Shown: positions 1 to 10,700 of the stretch, piece after piece
How the letters are laid out: each line of letters begins with the position of its first letter
Numbering within the stretch: the first letter of the stretch is position 1
Source of the DNA: Archilochus colubris
Lineage: Eukaryota; Chordata; Aves; Apodiformes; Trochilidae
Direction of reading: 5' to 3'
NCBI GenBank assembly: GCA_023079485.1
Contig: CM041086.1
Span: 15,632,401-15,696,400 of the forward strand
DNA length: 64,000 nt
Notes under the pieces: model-generated
Told to the model about the DNA's origin: nothing
Seen by the model: only the letters and a program-made list of their open reading frames with translations
Database searches by the model: none
Made by a program: the position numbers and the translations under genes

Positions 1-1134
1 GCTGCTTCAACAAAGCTACATTTTTTGCCTCTGATTTGGTCTGTAACATCTAAAGCAACTTGCAATTTCCTTTCCATATGGTAAGTGGGTGGAGTAGAGC
101 TGCAGATTCTAAGAACCATCCCAGGTGTTAAGGTATTTTAATGAATCATCTTGATGTAAACTGCTTGAACTCTGCCTGGGAGCTTGGTTGCTGCTGAGTC
201 ATTTTGGCATTTATGTTGCTTCTGGAAAATGGGTGTGTTGGCTTGATGTGTTGGAGACAAAGACTCTGTTAGAAACATCAAGGCTTTCAGAGGGAAAGGA
301 TGAGCTGCACGTGGTTATTTGAACTGAATTCAAATGTATATTTAGGGAAAAATTGGACAACATATGGTGTGGCTATAATTTGTTCAACACAAAGTGGAAG
401 TTGTGCCTGATCATACTACTTCTAAGACATAAACATGCAAATTAAAGGCTTGCTCAGAGACAACTGGCAGAAAATCTTTGGTGTGTTTCAGATGGACTTC
501 TTTGTTTCCTCTGCAAATTATACTTTCTAAGTAAAGAAAATGTATTTTCAGGAAGTCAGATTTAGGTTAGGGCTGTGGAAGTCTAATTGTGCCCAGTCAG
601 CAAAAGCACCAGCACAATGCCTCAAAATGACCTCAAACGTGCATTATTAATCAAATATAATTTAATCAAATTCCAGATTTAGGAGCACATAACCAGGCAG
701 ATAACTTGTCACTGGTTTCTGGATTTGTTCTAACACCTTTTGTACTGATATTCCACTTCTTGACAGATCCTCCCTTTCATTCCCTGAAACACTTTATAAA
801 CCCTTTCAGGAGGATCAAAGACACAAGGAGTTTGTTTAGCTTTTGACTACAGCCTTGTCTTCTTCTGGTGCACACAGATCAGTTGTTGGCTTTACAGATT
901 ATCTGTCAAGATTTAATGCTTTTGATGTGTTTGAAAAATTATTTAATTCATAGTATTTCTGCCTTTAGTAAAATATTTCTCAGAACTATTTAATTGCCTT
1001 ACTTCCTTTTTTAAGTCTCACTAACCAAACTTTATGCTTTGGGTTTATGTTTTTTTTTTCTCCATTTGGGAACAGCTTCATTTTTTGGATGATGTCTCTG
1101 TATTTCTGGTGCTCTGCACTCTTCTGTTATGAAG

Positions 1135-1235
1135 CATTCTAGTAGGAGTTGTTCCTGCCCTTGCAGGGGGTTGGATCTTGATGATCCTTAAGGTCCCTTC
1201 CAATCCAACCCATTCTATGATTCTGAATTGTTTCA
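1135..1235 (+). repeat. CR1 LINE 3' end fragment
   Basis: Contains the CR1 tail, in order: a 'ggttggatcttgatgatcc' block, then 'aaggtcccttccaatccaa', then 'cattctatgattctgaa'. Only the last 100 bases or so are recognisable, as is usual for 5'-truncated copies. Forward orientation. Confidence 0.75.
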
Positions 1236-1391
1236 GTCATTTGTAAACCATGTCTGCAAGTGGTGTGGATTTGTTCTGATTATCCCATATTTCTGTTGTC
1301 TTTAAGCAGTTTCCACACCACCTGCAAAAACTTCACATTTCTTGCTGCTCTTAGTTTTTTAATTAAATACTGGGTTGGTGGTTTTCTGGTT

Positions 1392-1424
1392 TTCCTTTCT
1401 TTTTTCTTTTTTTTTTTTTTTTTT
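1392..1424 (+). repeat. T-rich low-complexity tract
   Basis: An almost uninterrupted thymine run (18 T at 1407-1424, preceded by an imperfect run). Simple sequence with no gene attached. Confidence 0.8.
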
Positions 1425-3639
1425 AATCTCTTTTTCCAAGAATTTTAGACCTCAGTATATTTTGGCCACTGTTGTGAGCCTCTGAGTGCCTCTTTCACAG
1501 CAGCATTTTAAACAAAGTCTTGCATACTGCTGAGGAAGGTTTTTCATTCTTGTTGTTTTCCCCAGTTAGCTGATCCCAAGAAGTTGTTAATACTCTAAGA
1601 ATTTTACCCAAAATTTCCTGTCATCTTCAGAAGAATCTGAGAATTAATTTCACCTCTGTGTTTTCAGTTCACCTTCCATTTGCCATGTTACTTCACCAAA
1701 AGCAACTGATGCTAAGGAAAGCAGGAAACAGGCATAGAAAATCTCCAAATTACTTTCCTGATTTCCAGGGGGGAGTCTGCAGTGAATCCTGCTGGAGAAA
1801 TGTTCTTCTGATTAACTCTTGCTGGAGAAACTGTAATGATCCCACCGTGTTGATTTCTGAATGAAAAATCAGTTTATTCTGTAGAGAAAAATCCTGACCT
1901 GATAAAAAGGCAGCTTATGAACTAATTAGCTACTTCAGTTTCTACTGATTCTGTTTTTATTCCCTATACACCACTGCTTTTGCTGAGCAGCTGTTGAGAA
2001 AGGAAGAGTTTCAAAATTTGTTTCCTCACATCCCTAGATTCATGTGTTTGGAAGATAGAAAGAATTTGGCTCAATCTGCCAGCAACAAGGCTTGTGCTGA
2101 GGCAGTTATCCTCCTGGATTTCAGGTGTGCACATCAATAAATGAAGCAGCAATGCTTTTACAGAGATTTATTTCTATTGTTCTGTCCAGATTGCTCGAGT
2201 CTTTGTGACAATTCCTTCAAATATAATTCCTTCAGTCCCTTAGGATTTACAGGGGTCATCTCTTACAATTTATAGAATTTGTTCTTAAAAATTTATAGAA
2301 CAAGAATGTGACACTACCTTTATAAACTCATTGCCACTCATACAATAAAAATAAATATAACATAATGGGCATATCAGATAAACATGATTATTTTTTACCT
2401 GTACACTGATACATCTCAGAACGGAGTAAAAATGTTTATATGTGATGAAAAGATTAGAATTGCAGTTTTCAGTTTGTGACCTTGAACAAATCTGACATGC
2501 TTCCAGTGCCTTGCATTTTTATTTGGAAATCAGTGATTGCTCTTCTTTACATGAGAAAGGTTTAATGTAGAACTTTGATTAATTTCACCCCAATAAAATA
2601 CATGGTGATGTCCTGACACTTGAGATCAGTAAGGGGAGGATGTTTGAACTTTTGTATGAAGCAACCTCCACGGAGCAGCTGGTAACCCAGCAGGATCTGC
2701 TGTTTCACAGTGATACAGCTCCCACACAGCAGTGACAAATTAGAGCACAGGTGACACTGCTGGGTGTGATCCAGCACACCAAAGGGCACAGCCTCAGATG
2801 CCCTGACCCAAACTCACTCCTCTCCCAGCAGCCCAGTCACAGATGCACCTCTCCCTTCCCAGATTGTTTATCACCCCTCTCAGCTCCATCTTTAATTAAT
2901 TATTTGCAGACCACTTGAGTCCCATCAGGTCATTATTCATTGCATGATGAAGATTTAACCAGCCAGCCTGACAGCTCAGGTTGTCCCAAGAAAGCAGCAC
3001 AAGTTTCCTTTCTGCACTTTCCTGGCTCCCTGGCCACGGGGGGAGTGTGGAGCTGGGGACCTCGGGAAGCCTCTGCCATCAGCAACAGCAACCAGGAGCA
3101 CACACAGGGAACGTAGGAAAGCTCAGAAAGATATAAAATATATGTAAAATCAGGTGCACGGTGCTTATCGTTGATTTGTTTTTACATCCTAGTGTTCCAG
3201 TACCTATGATCACGTTCTGTGACAACAAGTGGCACTTGTGCTGTCAAGGGAGTGCCCAACACTGCTCTGCTACTTATCGGGGCATCTGTGGTATCTTTAT
3301 CCTTGTTTGCATGCACAGTTTAACATATAGATCACTTAAATACCACTGAACGTTTTTAGCCAAGCACGTAAGACTTCTTGAGCATTTTCACAACTCTGCA
3401 AGACGTTGAGTACCCACACTCACAGCTTTTATTCAGAAAAATATCGATTATTTCACAGCTGGAAGGCTCTGCCGAGGGGCTGTATGACGCCTTTGTTTTT
3501 CTCCAGACAGGGGCAGCGCCGCTTGACCCCACAACCCTTACAACAAGCAGAAACCAATCACCACCTTAATTACACCTGAGCAACATTTCCCTCCTGCTGT
3601 GCTCCAGGCTGCGCTTCAGCTCCTGTCAGAGCCCATCAC

Positions 3640-3974
3640 AAGGACCCAAACCCCGTTCTAGAAGCTGGATGAGGAGACGCCATCCTGCCCCTCCTGCGGG
3701 CCGTTCAGCTGCAGGGGCCCTCACCGCCCGGCTGCCCTCCTGCGCCTTCCGGACAGGATAAACCAACACCTCTGCCTTCTCTTTCCTTATCCAAGCACCG
3801 ATGGTTCTCAGGAGATAAACCCCACCGCCTGACCCAGCTCCTTTTGCCGCCTCCCCCCTCTGCGGGGCCCGTTCTTCCTCCGGAGCCGGACGGTTTTAGG
3901 CGGGGGACGTGAGCGGCCGGAAGCGGCGGGTTGGAGCGCGGGCACATCCGGCGCTCGCCCGCCCTCGCCTCCCC
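3640..3974 (+). promoter_or_regulatory. NXT2: NXT2 CpG-island promoter and 5' UTR
   Basis: A GC-rich, CpG-dense block runs from about 3640 through 4330 and covers the NXT2 start codon. Two ETS-type cores lie just upstream of the ATG: CCGGAAG at 3917-3923, and ATCCGG at 3946-3951, which reads CCGGAT on the other strand. There is no obvious TATA box, as expected for a housekeeping CpG promoter. The transcription start is probably within the 80 bases before 3975, but this cannot be fixed from sequence alone. Confidence 0.65.
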
Positions 3975-3989
3975 ATGGCCGCCGCGGTG
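3975..3989 (+). CDS. NXT2: NXT2 coding exon 1
   Basis: Five codons (MAAAV) followed directly by the donor GTGAGT at 3990. Ends in phase 0. Confidence 0.85.
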
Positions 3990-6900
3990 GTGAGTGTGGG
4001 AGGGCGGCGGGAAGGGCCGGGAGGGCTCGGCGGGGCTGGGAACGCGGCTCTGGGGCTCCGGGAAAAGCTGAAAGCGTTGGGAGGGTTTGGCTGGGGCGGC
4101 AGGAGGTGTTCCGGGCCCGGTGGCGGATGGGAGCGGGCTGGGAAGGTCCTCAGAGCAGGGTGTGGGCATGGCGCCTGCCGGAGGGACCCTCAGCCCCGCG
4201 CTGCTCCCGGGCCAGGGCTGCTGCACCCAGGCCTTGGGCGGGTTTCTCCCCCACCGCCGCACCACCTGCGGTTCCAGCGGCCGCAGCCTCTCTGTACTGA
4301 GGCCTAAGGGCAGGCGGTGGTTTGTGTGATGAACCGCCGTGTGTCACAGGCCATGGAGTTTGGCTGACCTGGAGCTGCTGTCGGAGCCTTCAGAAGGGTT
4401 TTTTTGTTGGCTGGTTGGTTTTTTTGTTGGCTTTCCTGTTAAATACTGAGAGGAAAGATTCCCAAGTGAGGTGGCTGGATATTGGAACAGGAGGTTGAAG
4501 AACTGTGAAGTCTCCTTCCTCAGGGTTGTTAAAAACGTGCCTGGAGATAGGACCCTGGGTAGTCAGAGCTGACTGTGCAGTTGGATCAAGCTTTAAGGTT
4601 GTCTCTGCTTTGAGCAGGGATTTGGACCAGGTGACCACCAGAAGTTTCTTCCAATGTAAATTGTTCTCAGATTTTGAAAACAGATTCCAGGCTGTGGTTA
4701 TAGAGACCTTGTCTGGAGTGTCAGAACCAACAAGGTTTATTTCCTATTTGCCTTACATGGATGGTTCCCTAACAGCTCATTCCAGACTCATGGTGTTTCT
4801 CTAACTCTCCCTTGCACCCTGTCTGTTCTGCAGCTGAAAGGCAATGGGTTTGGCTTCTGGTCAGGAGGTGTCTGTGTTCCAGTGTGTGCTGGCTGAGAGG
4901 TAACAGCCTCTAAATGTGCCAGGCTGAGTTGCAGTCACTGTCACAGAGGCCAGCACTCTGCCTTCCAGTGCCCAGGAGTTTATATTGGCACTTTCTGTAA
5001 TTCAGCATCTTTTAAGACTATTTTGCCATATTTGTTTAGAATTGGCCCATGGGTTCAGAAATTGTCAGAGAAATAGGAAGGCTCAGAGCAGGCTCAGTCC
5101 TTACAGAGGGAGAGCAAAGGAATAGTATGTGATAATGTGAGAGTCACCTTACTGGAAGCTGGTACCTCCTGCAAGTATGAAAGGATTTGGGGATCTATTC
5201 CAACATTATTTGATATCATCTTTCTGTGAGGAGGGAAAAGACCAACAAAGCAACTTGCTGGAGAAATTATGTAGATTGCTAGGTTGCATAAAATTGCCTC
5301 ACCTGAGTCATTTGGTATTATTTCTTCTCTCCAGGATTTCAAAACCTACGTGGACCAAGCTTGTAGAGCTGCAGATGAATTTGTTAACATTTATTATGAG
5401 ACAATGGATAAAAGAAGGAGGGTATGTAGATGTTTTGACAATAGTTAGAACTGTTTTGTGCACTTCTTGCTTGCTTTTCTAGCTGGCACTATGTTGGAGA
5501 GCACCTGAAAGTTGGTCAGGTTGAGACTTCTGTTCCTCTCAGGCTGCCCTAGAGAAGATTCTGTGTTACTTTGCAGCATCCTTGTGAAAGGGGCCCTGGT
5601 AGAAAGTACCTTAGTGCATGATAGCATTTCAGCCCCTGCCCAGCTTTGTTTTATAGGTACAGAGGTGAAACTTTGTTTGTCTCTGAGGTCAGGATTTAGC
5701 TTACTTTTTTCCAGACCTCTTGGGTGAGAAGTTGTCAGTTCTGTTGCTGGGAGCCTTCAGGAGTTCCTGAGGATAAAGTGAAAACAGCTCTGAAGATTTC
5801 CATGAACCACATTGATGTGGGGTCATGTAACAGATGCTTGCACCAAGAGATAGATGTAGAGACAGTTCTTCAGCATTTTAAATGTATTTTAATTGTAATT
5901 TACTAAATTCTAGATGATGTGAAATTACCAGCAGTTGCATGATGCTTCACAGTCAGTGTGCACAGAAAGAGGTTACACAGAGATGCATCAGCAGCTGGAA
6001 GGAGAGTGAGGCAGTTACTCAACTGCTACAGCTTATGAAACATTTGTGAAGGTAGCACTGTGCTTCTGCAACCACTTCAGTTCTGTGCCCAGCTTTGTTA
6101 AAGAAATCTCATCAATATTTAAATTTGGAGGCACAGGAATCAGTGTAATGTGTAAAACAGAATATGCTTCAGCTTTAATCCTTGGTCAGGAGGAGCTAAC
6201 TGTCAGGAGGGTGTGTTGTCTGTGGAAGTAAGAGAAGAAATCAGTAACTCTCAACATAAGCATTCAAACAATACTGCTTTGCATGTAGTCTGTTGCAGGT
6301 GTTTACACATTTTCCCCCAATCCCTGTTTTCATAATCACACAGGCTTTAACAAGACTTTATTTGGACAAAGCAACGTTAATTTGGAATGGTAATGCAGTG
6401 TCTGGGCAGGAAGAACTGAATAAATTTTTTGAAATGTTGCCATCTACTGAATTCCAGGTTAATGTGTTGGACTGCCAGCCCGTTCACGGTAAGGTTGTGT
6501 TACAGTTTACTTCTAGTCCTTTTATAACTGCTGAAAGTGAACTGCAAGTGTAATAGTGCTTACAGTTTCTTTTGGAACAAGCTTAGAGAAAATACTGAGG
6601 GCTGAAATGTCAAGCTGTGCATAAGTGAATCACAATTCAAGAGGTGCATCAACTCCACACTTTTTCTCATGTCTGGGGAAATATTTTGAGGGCATTTTTG
6701 TTAAGATCATATTGAGATGTGATGTATTTCCTGTACTGAAAAAGTCTGGCTTATCAGGTTTTGTTGTCCTTGACAATGTCTTAAGAGTCAAGAGACCTCT
6801 GCTGTAGCCTCTGATACTGACCTGCAGTATAATGTGGAACAGTTCACTAAACTCTGTGTACTTTGATTTCTTTACATCTAGAATAGATGCTAAGCTCTTA

Positions 6901-7593
6901 AGATTTCTGATTAACAACTGCTAAAGAAAGGCTTACATAAATGAGAAGTTAAGAAATCACTTCTAATGGATATTTTGGGGGGTATAAGTAAGGAAAAAGC
7001 CTGTGGTCTATCACACTTTCTTTGCTCTGCTGTGGAAAAAAAGATAATCTCTAATAGTGGGGAAAAGTTTTATGCATCTTGCTAAATATAAATAGAAATA
7101 TCAAGATAACCAGATCTTTGTGTGTACCTCAAGTGACGAGCTTATTCTGAGCAAAACCTCAAGTGTTTGTTAACAGTGCTCTGCTATGAACAACCTGAAA
7201 TGCAAATAGGAAAACCATTACAAAGTCGTGTTGGCGGGCAAACACACCACTGTCTGTATAAGCTGTGTTTTTCACCAATGTGTAACCAGTTGTTAGCCTG
7301 TAACTATTCCAACCAGAACCCAACGCAAAGGCCTTTGTACGTTTCCTACTTTCTTTTTTCACTTGTTAGTCTTTGTTTGAGTTGTTTTCTTTTATACTTT
7401 TTCTCCTTGTGGAGAGCAAGCTACTCAAGGCCAGACGACAGTCCTCGTGGTGACAAGTGGGACAGTAAAATTTGATGGCGACAAGCAGCGCTACTTCAAT
7501 CAGAACTTCTTGCTGACAGCACAGGCCACACCCACCAACACAGTGTGGAAGATCGCCAGTGACTGTTTCCGCTTTCAGGACTGGGCCAGTTAG
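3975..7593 (+). CDS. NXT2: NTF2-related export protein 2 (spliced, 4 coding exons)
   Basis: Nuclear mRNA-export cofactor. The NTF2-like fold pairs with the NTF2-like domain of NXF1/TAP, and the dimer carries mRNP through nuclear pores. Exons: 3975-3989, 5335-5421, 6344-6488 and 7415-7593. All junctions are GT-AG and the phases agree. They join to 426 nt, or 141 residues plus TAG, matching the roughly 140-residue NXT family. Recognisable family blocks are [21 protein letters not shown] (residues 6-26, interrupted here as DFKTYVDQ...EFVNIYY), [11 protein letters not shown] in exon 3, and [14 protein letters not shown] then [16 protein letters not shown] in exon 4. The start sits in a good context (ccccATGg) and gives MAAAV before the conserved DFKTYV. 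I call it NXT2, not NXT1, because its neighbours are KCNE5 and ACSL4. Some residues, such as the C-terminal DWAS, recall NXT1. Confidence 0.93.
4440..4690 (+). repeat. degraded CR1 LINE fragment in NXT2 intron 1
   Basis: Reads like the CR1 3' region: a 'ggttgttaaaaacgtgcctggaga' type block, then 'ctttgagcagggatttggac', then 'caggtgaccaccagaagttt'. It is more diverged than the other copies. A 99-codon open frame over it is repeat-derived. Confidence 0.6.
5335..5421 (+). CDS. NXT2: NXT2 coding exon 2
   Basis: Preceded by a pyrimidine-rich acceptor (ttcttctctccag) and followed by GTATGT. Encodes residues 6-34, from DFKTYVDQ to TMDKRRR, the first helix block of the NTF2-like fold. 87 nt, phase 0 at both ends. 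Confidence 0.93.
6344..6488 (+). CDS. NXT2: NXT2 coding exon 3
   Basis: Begins after the acceptor 'aatcacacag' and ends at the donor GTAAGG (6489). Encodes [17 protein letters not shown], then NKFFEMLPS, then NVLDCQPVH. 145 nt, ends in phase 1; the leftover G joins AG of the next exon to make a Glu codon. Confidence 0.93.
7415..7593 (+). CDS. NXT2: NXT2 coding exon 4
   Basis: Begins after 'ctccttgtggag'. Encodes [15 protein letters not shown], then [10 protein letters not shown], then [18 protein letters not shown] and TAG at 7591-7593. This is the C-terminal beta-sheet of the NTF2-like fold that forms the NXF1 interface. Confidence 0.93.
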
Positions 7594-7759
7594 TGAGGCC
7601 GGGCTGCGGGCAGTCACCTCTCTCCTTCGGCAGGGTGAAGTTAGCTGTACGGACAGCAGTTCTCCACACGGGGGAAACACTCGCTCTTCGTGTTGCATTT
7701 GTCATTATGGAAGGTCTGCAGATGTTTTCAGGGTTGATACCGACGACCGTGGGTTTAGT

Positions 7760-7765
7760 AATAAA
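7760..7765 (+). terminator. NXT2: NXT2 poly(A) signal AATAAA
   Basis: A canonical hexamer 167 nt after the stop codon, followed within about 30 nt by a GT-rich stretch (ttacttgtgttagttg), the usual downstream element. Further hexamer-like sites beyond 8.8 kb could give longer 3' ends. Confidence 0.7.
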
Positions 7766-7789
7766 CAGTTTTAATATGTGAGAGGTTAC

Positions 7790-10700
7790 TTGTGTTAGTT
7801 GAACTTGAGAAAATGCTGAAGGGCAGTGAGGTGTGGTGGAATCATTCCTAAAATGCCTTATGTGCAGCTACGCTGCCACTTCCAGACTTCTTGTATGTAA
7901 TGCTGAATGCTGAAACTCTGCTATTTGAACACAAAATCCTCTTAATGTAAAATTCTGACCAAACATGCAATTGCTTCAGCTTGAAAAGATCTTGATTTTT
8001 ACAGTAGCATCTTCCCTCTTTTGAAGAAGGTGCTTGTGGTATGTAGATGGAATTCTCAAAGCTCCCTACTCTGGCTTATCAGAGGCTGGGGAGGATCAGC
8101 AATGGTTTCTACTGTTTGTGAAAGTACCAAATTCAACTCCTGAGTATGTTAATCTCTCAGATAATCCAATGGGAAGCTAATGTTAGCTTCTCTGAGAGGA
8201 AAGGACTAAATAACCTCGTCAGTTTGCCTTTTGGCTTGAGCTTCTCAGACTTTGGTTGTAGTTTTCTTTTTTCACACTGATTGGTCTGTAGGGCATGCTG
8301 AATGATTCCAAGCTCCTGTGCCAACAGCTCCTGTCATGTGCATGTGAAGGACTTCAAAATGATTATTTATCTTTTGAAGTCCTACAGTGTAAGGAAATGG
8401 GTCAGGTACATCATTTATGTTTACTTTAACTGTCAGTTCTGTTGCTGTTAAGTATTTTTCCCATATTCAGTGTGCAAGTTCTGAATCCCTACTCTCTTTT
8501 CAGGAAGTGTTAGTAGAAAAGTGGCACTAAAAGTGTGTATTACTGTGAAGCCTTCAATTTTTCTCTTCAGTACTGTTACTTCCAACAGGTGCTTTGATTA
8601 TTTCCAACTTAGAGGAGCAGCTCTGAACACAAGTCCTTCCTCTCATGCAGATTTTTACTGTACTTTTAATTATTACCTTTAATTACCAATTCTGGGATTT
8701 TTTTGTGTGTGTCTTGCTTTAAATTTGCTATTTCAAGCTTTCAGCTGCTTTAAAATAGCTTTCAAGACTGCAGGTTAAGACTGTCCATCTTGGGAACATA
8801 AATCTGCTGATACTCAGATTTACTCTTGTTTCAAACCAGTATGCTTCTATTTTAAGCATAAATTAAAAAACAATTAAAATTTAGCTGTATACATGAGTAC
8901 ACTTGCTTGTAACTGTAAGTACATGAGGGGAACTTGTATAACTGACCTTAAAATAAGTCACAGTGACAGCAGCAACCTGAATACAAAAGCAGCTACAACT
9001 ACAGCTCACCTGGGTTTATGACTTAAATTGGTAAAACTGTGAAGATGAGCAATATCTACCTTGTGTAAAACATCCTAAACCATCTGTAGTTTGCAGTGTG
9101 ATCCCAGAAAGAATGGGATGGTTAGGTGAAATGTGTGGGTTTATTTTCCTTCTGAGGCAGTTGAGTCTTTACATCAGTAAGTTAGAATTAGTAACCTGTC
9201 CTTTCTCAGAAGCTGTTTATTTTCTGAACTCTTGTGTAATTATCTTTCATCTGGAGAAAAAAAAAAAGACTAATTTCTGTGTAACAATTCAAGAAGTCCA
9301 TAGTTTTTGAAAACTGTAAATACTGTAAATACATTGTTATATCTGTATGAAGTGAAGAAAGGATCACTATTTAATTACTGTTTGTTCTTAACAGAATATG
9401 TGAGGTTCATATATATTTGTATTTCTTCTACAAGTTGGAAAATTAAACTTAACCCTAAATTTGCTGGTTACTGATACAGAATTGTTAAACTGTAATACTG
9501 ACATGCTGTGCTTTTCTGGTTTTTTTCATTTTGCTGTTGATTAAAAGTAGTGTTACTTATCTGCTTTGTGTAAACAAAACAGGGTTTTGACTTTTGAAAT
9601 GTAGTGTTGGGTGCAAGTATAGCATCTGCTCACTAAACTTGGAAAGCAGTCACCAGAACACACACCTAAACCTGTACCTGAGAAGCTTCTCCTGGGAATA
9701 AGTACTTACTGGATTCAAGTTTTAATTCATATAGTAGTTTTTAAAGTTTTTCTAGTCTGGGAGAATTATACTATATGAGGCAATGTTTATATCACATGTT
9801 GTTCTTCTCAAGCTGTTCAAATGTTGGCTGCTTTCAAGTTTGACTCTTGCAATTAATATTTTTTAAAAAGCCATCACTACCTGGAACATGACCTAGGAAG
9901 CTTACTAGCTGAACAAAGCCAGTGTAAACTCCAAGAAAGGTGTGTAGCTGGGATTGGATTGGTATCCACACAGGTGTTCTTGGGAAGAAATGTATTAGAA
10001 ATTCATTATACATCATTGCTTTCAGTGTAGGGTGAAGTGCCAATTATCTACTGCCTGTTTCTGTTGCCTTTGATGGGGATCACTTGGGGTGATTCAGTAC
10101 CACCATGGTTAGCTGTTGCTCTTTGTAACTGAAAATGCTGTTTTACAAAATGGTTTTATAGAACACCCTATAATAATGTAACTATTAGATTAAATCAGTG
10201 CTTTACAATTGAGTAATGACATAAAAAAAAAATTAAATCTTTCATACTAGCTGGAGAAGTCAGGGATGCTGCAGCTCTGTGCTGCTTGTTACAACTTGTG
10301 TGCTGAAATTAGCAGAAGAGAAACATGCAAATGCTTTTTTTTGTGTTCAGTACAAAACAATGTGGCTGCTGGTTCAGTGTTCCCCATTGCTGATTCTGTT
10401 GGAATATCTGAAATTCACAATGGGCATCTATAAAGTGAACATGTTTGTGCTCTAAACTGCAAACAGGAGTTAATAATGCCATTTTTTTGTTGTCTGGTAC
10501 CAAGTTACTCATGTACAACCTGGTCAGTGAAACAAAGCCAGCTGGAGAGCTAAGCACTTCCACATACTAAATTGTGGCTATTGGAGACTTGATAGATTTC
10601 TTTGTGTATATTCCCTGTATTGTCACTAGTTTTATATTGCTTTTTATTCTTTTGGCAAACTGCAGTTAAATTGACTTAAAATACTTGTGCTGTTTCTTGA

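Larger units (their letters stand above)
1..3640. other. intergenic region upstream of NXT2
   Basis: AT-rich non-coding DNA. The short open frames here have no recognisable domains, no splice-supported continuation and low-complexity composition. It contains one CR1 3' fragment (about 1135-1235) and a T-rich tract around 1392-1424. In human, as I recall, GUCY2F lies on this side of NXT2 on the opposite strand. I see no exon of it here. Confidence 0.6.

Noticed and set aside
3705..4347. Open frames of up to 186 codons on the minus strand and 132 codons on the plus strand over the NXT2 promoter
   Set aside because: GC-rich CpG-island composition removes stop codons in every frame; Pro/Gly/Arg/Ala-rich translations without domains. 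The real NXT2 exon 1 is only five codons here.
7159..7781. Frames of 62-110 codons overlapping NXT2 exon 4 and 3' UTR
   Set aside because: Shadows of the real exon on both strands.
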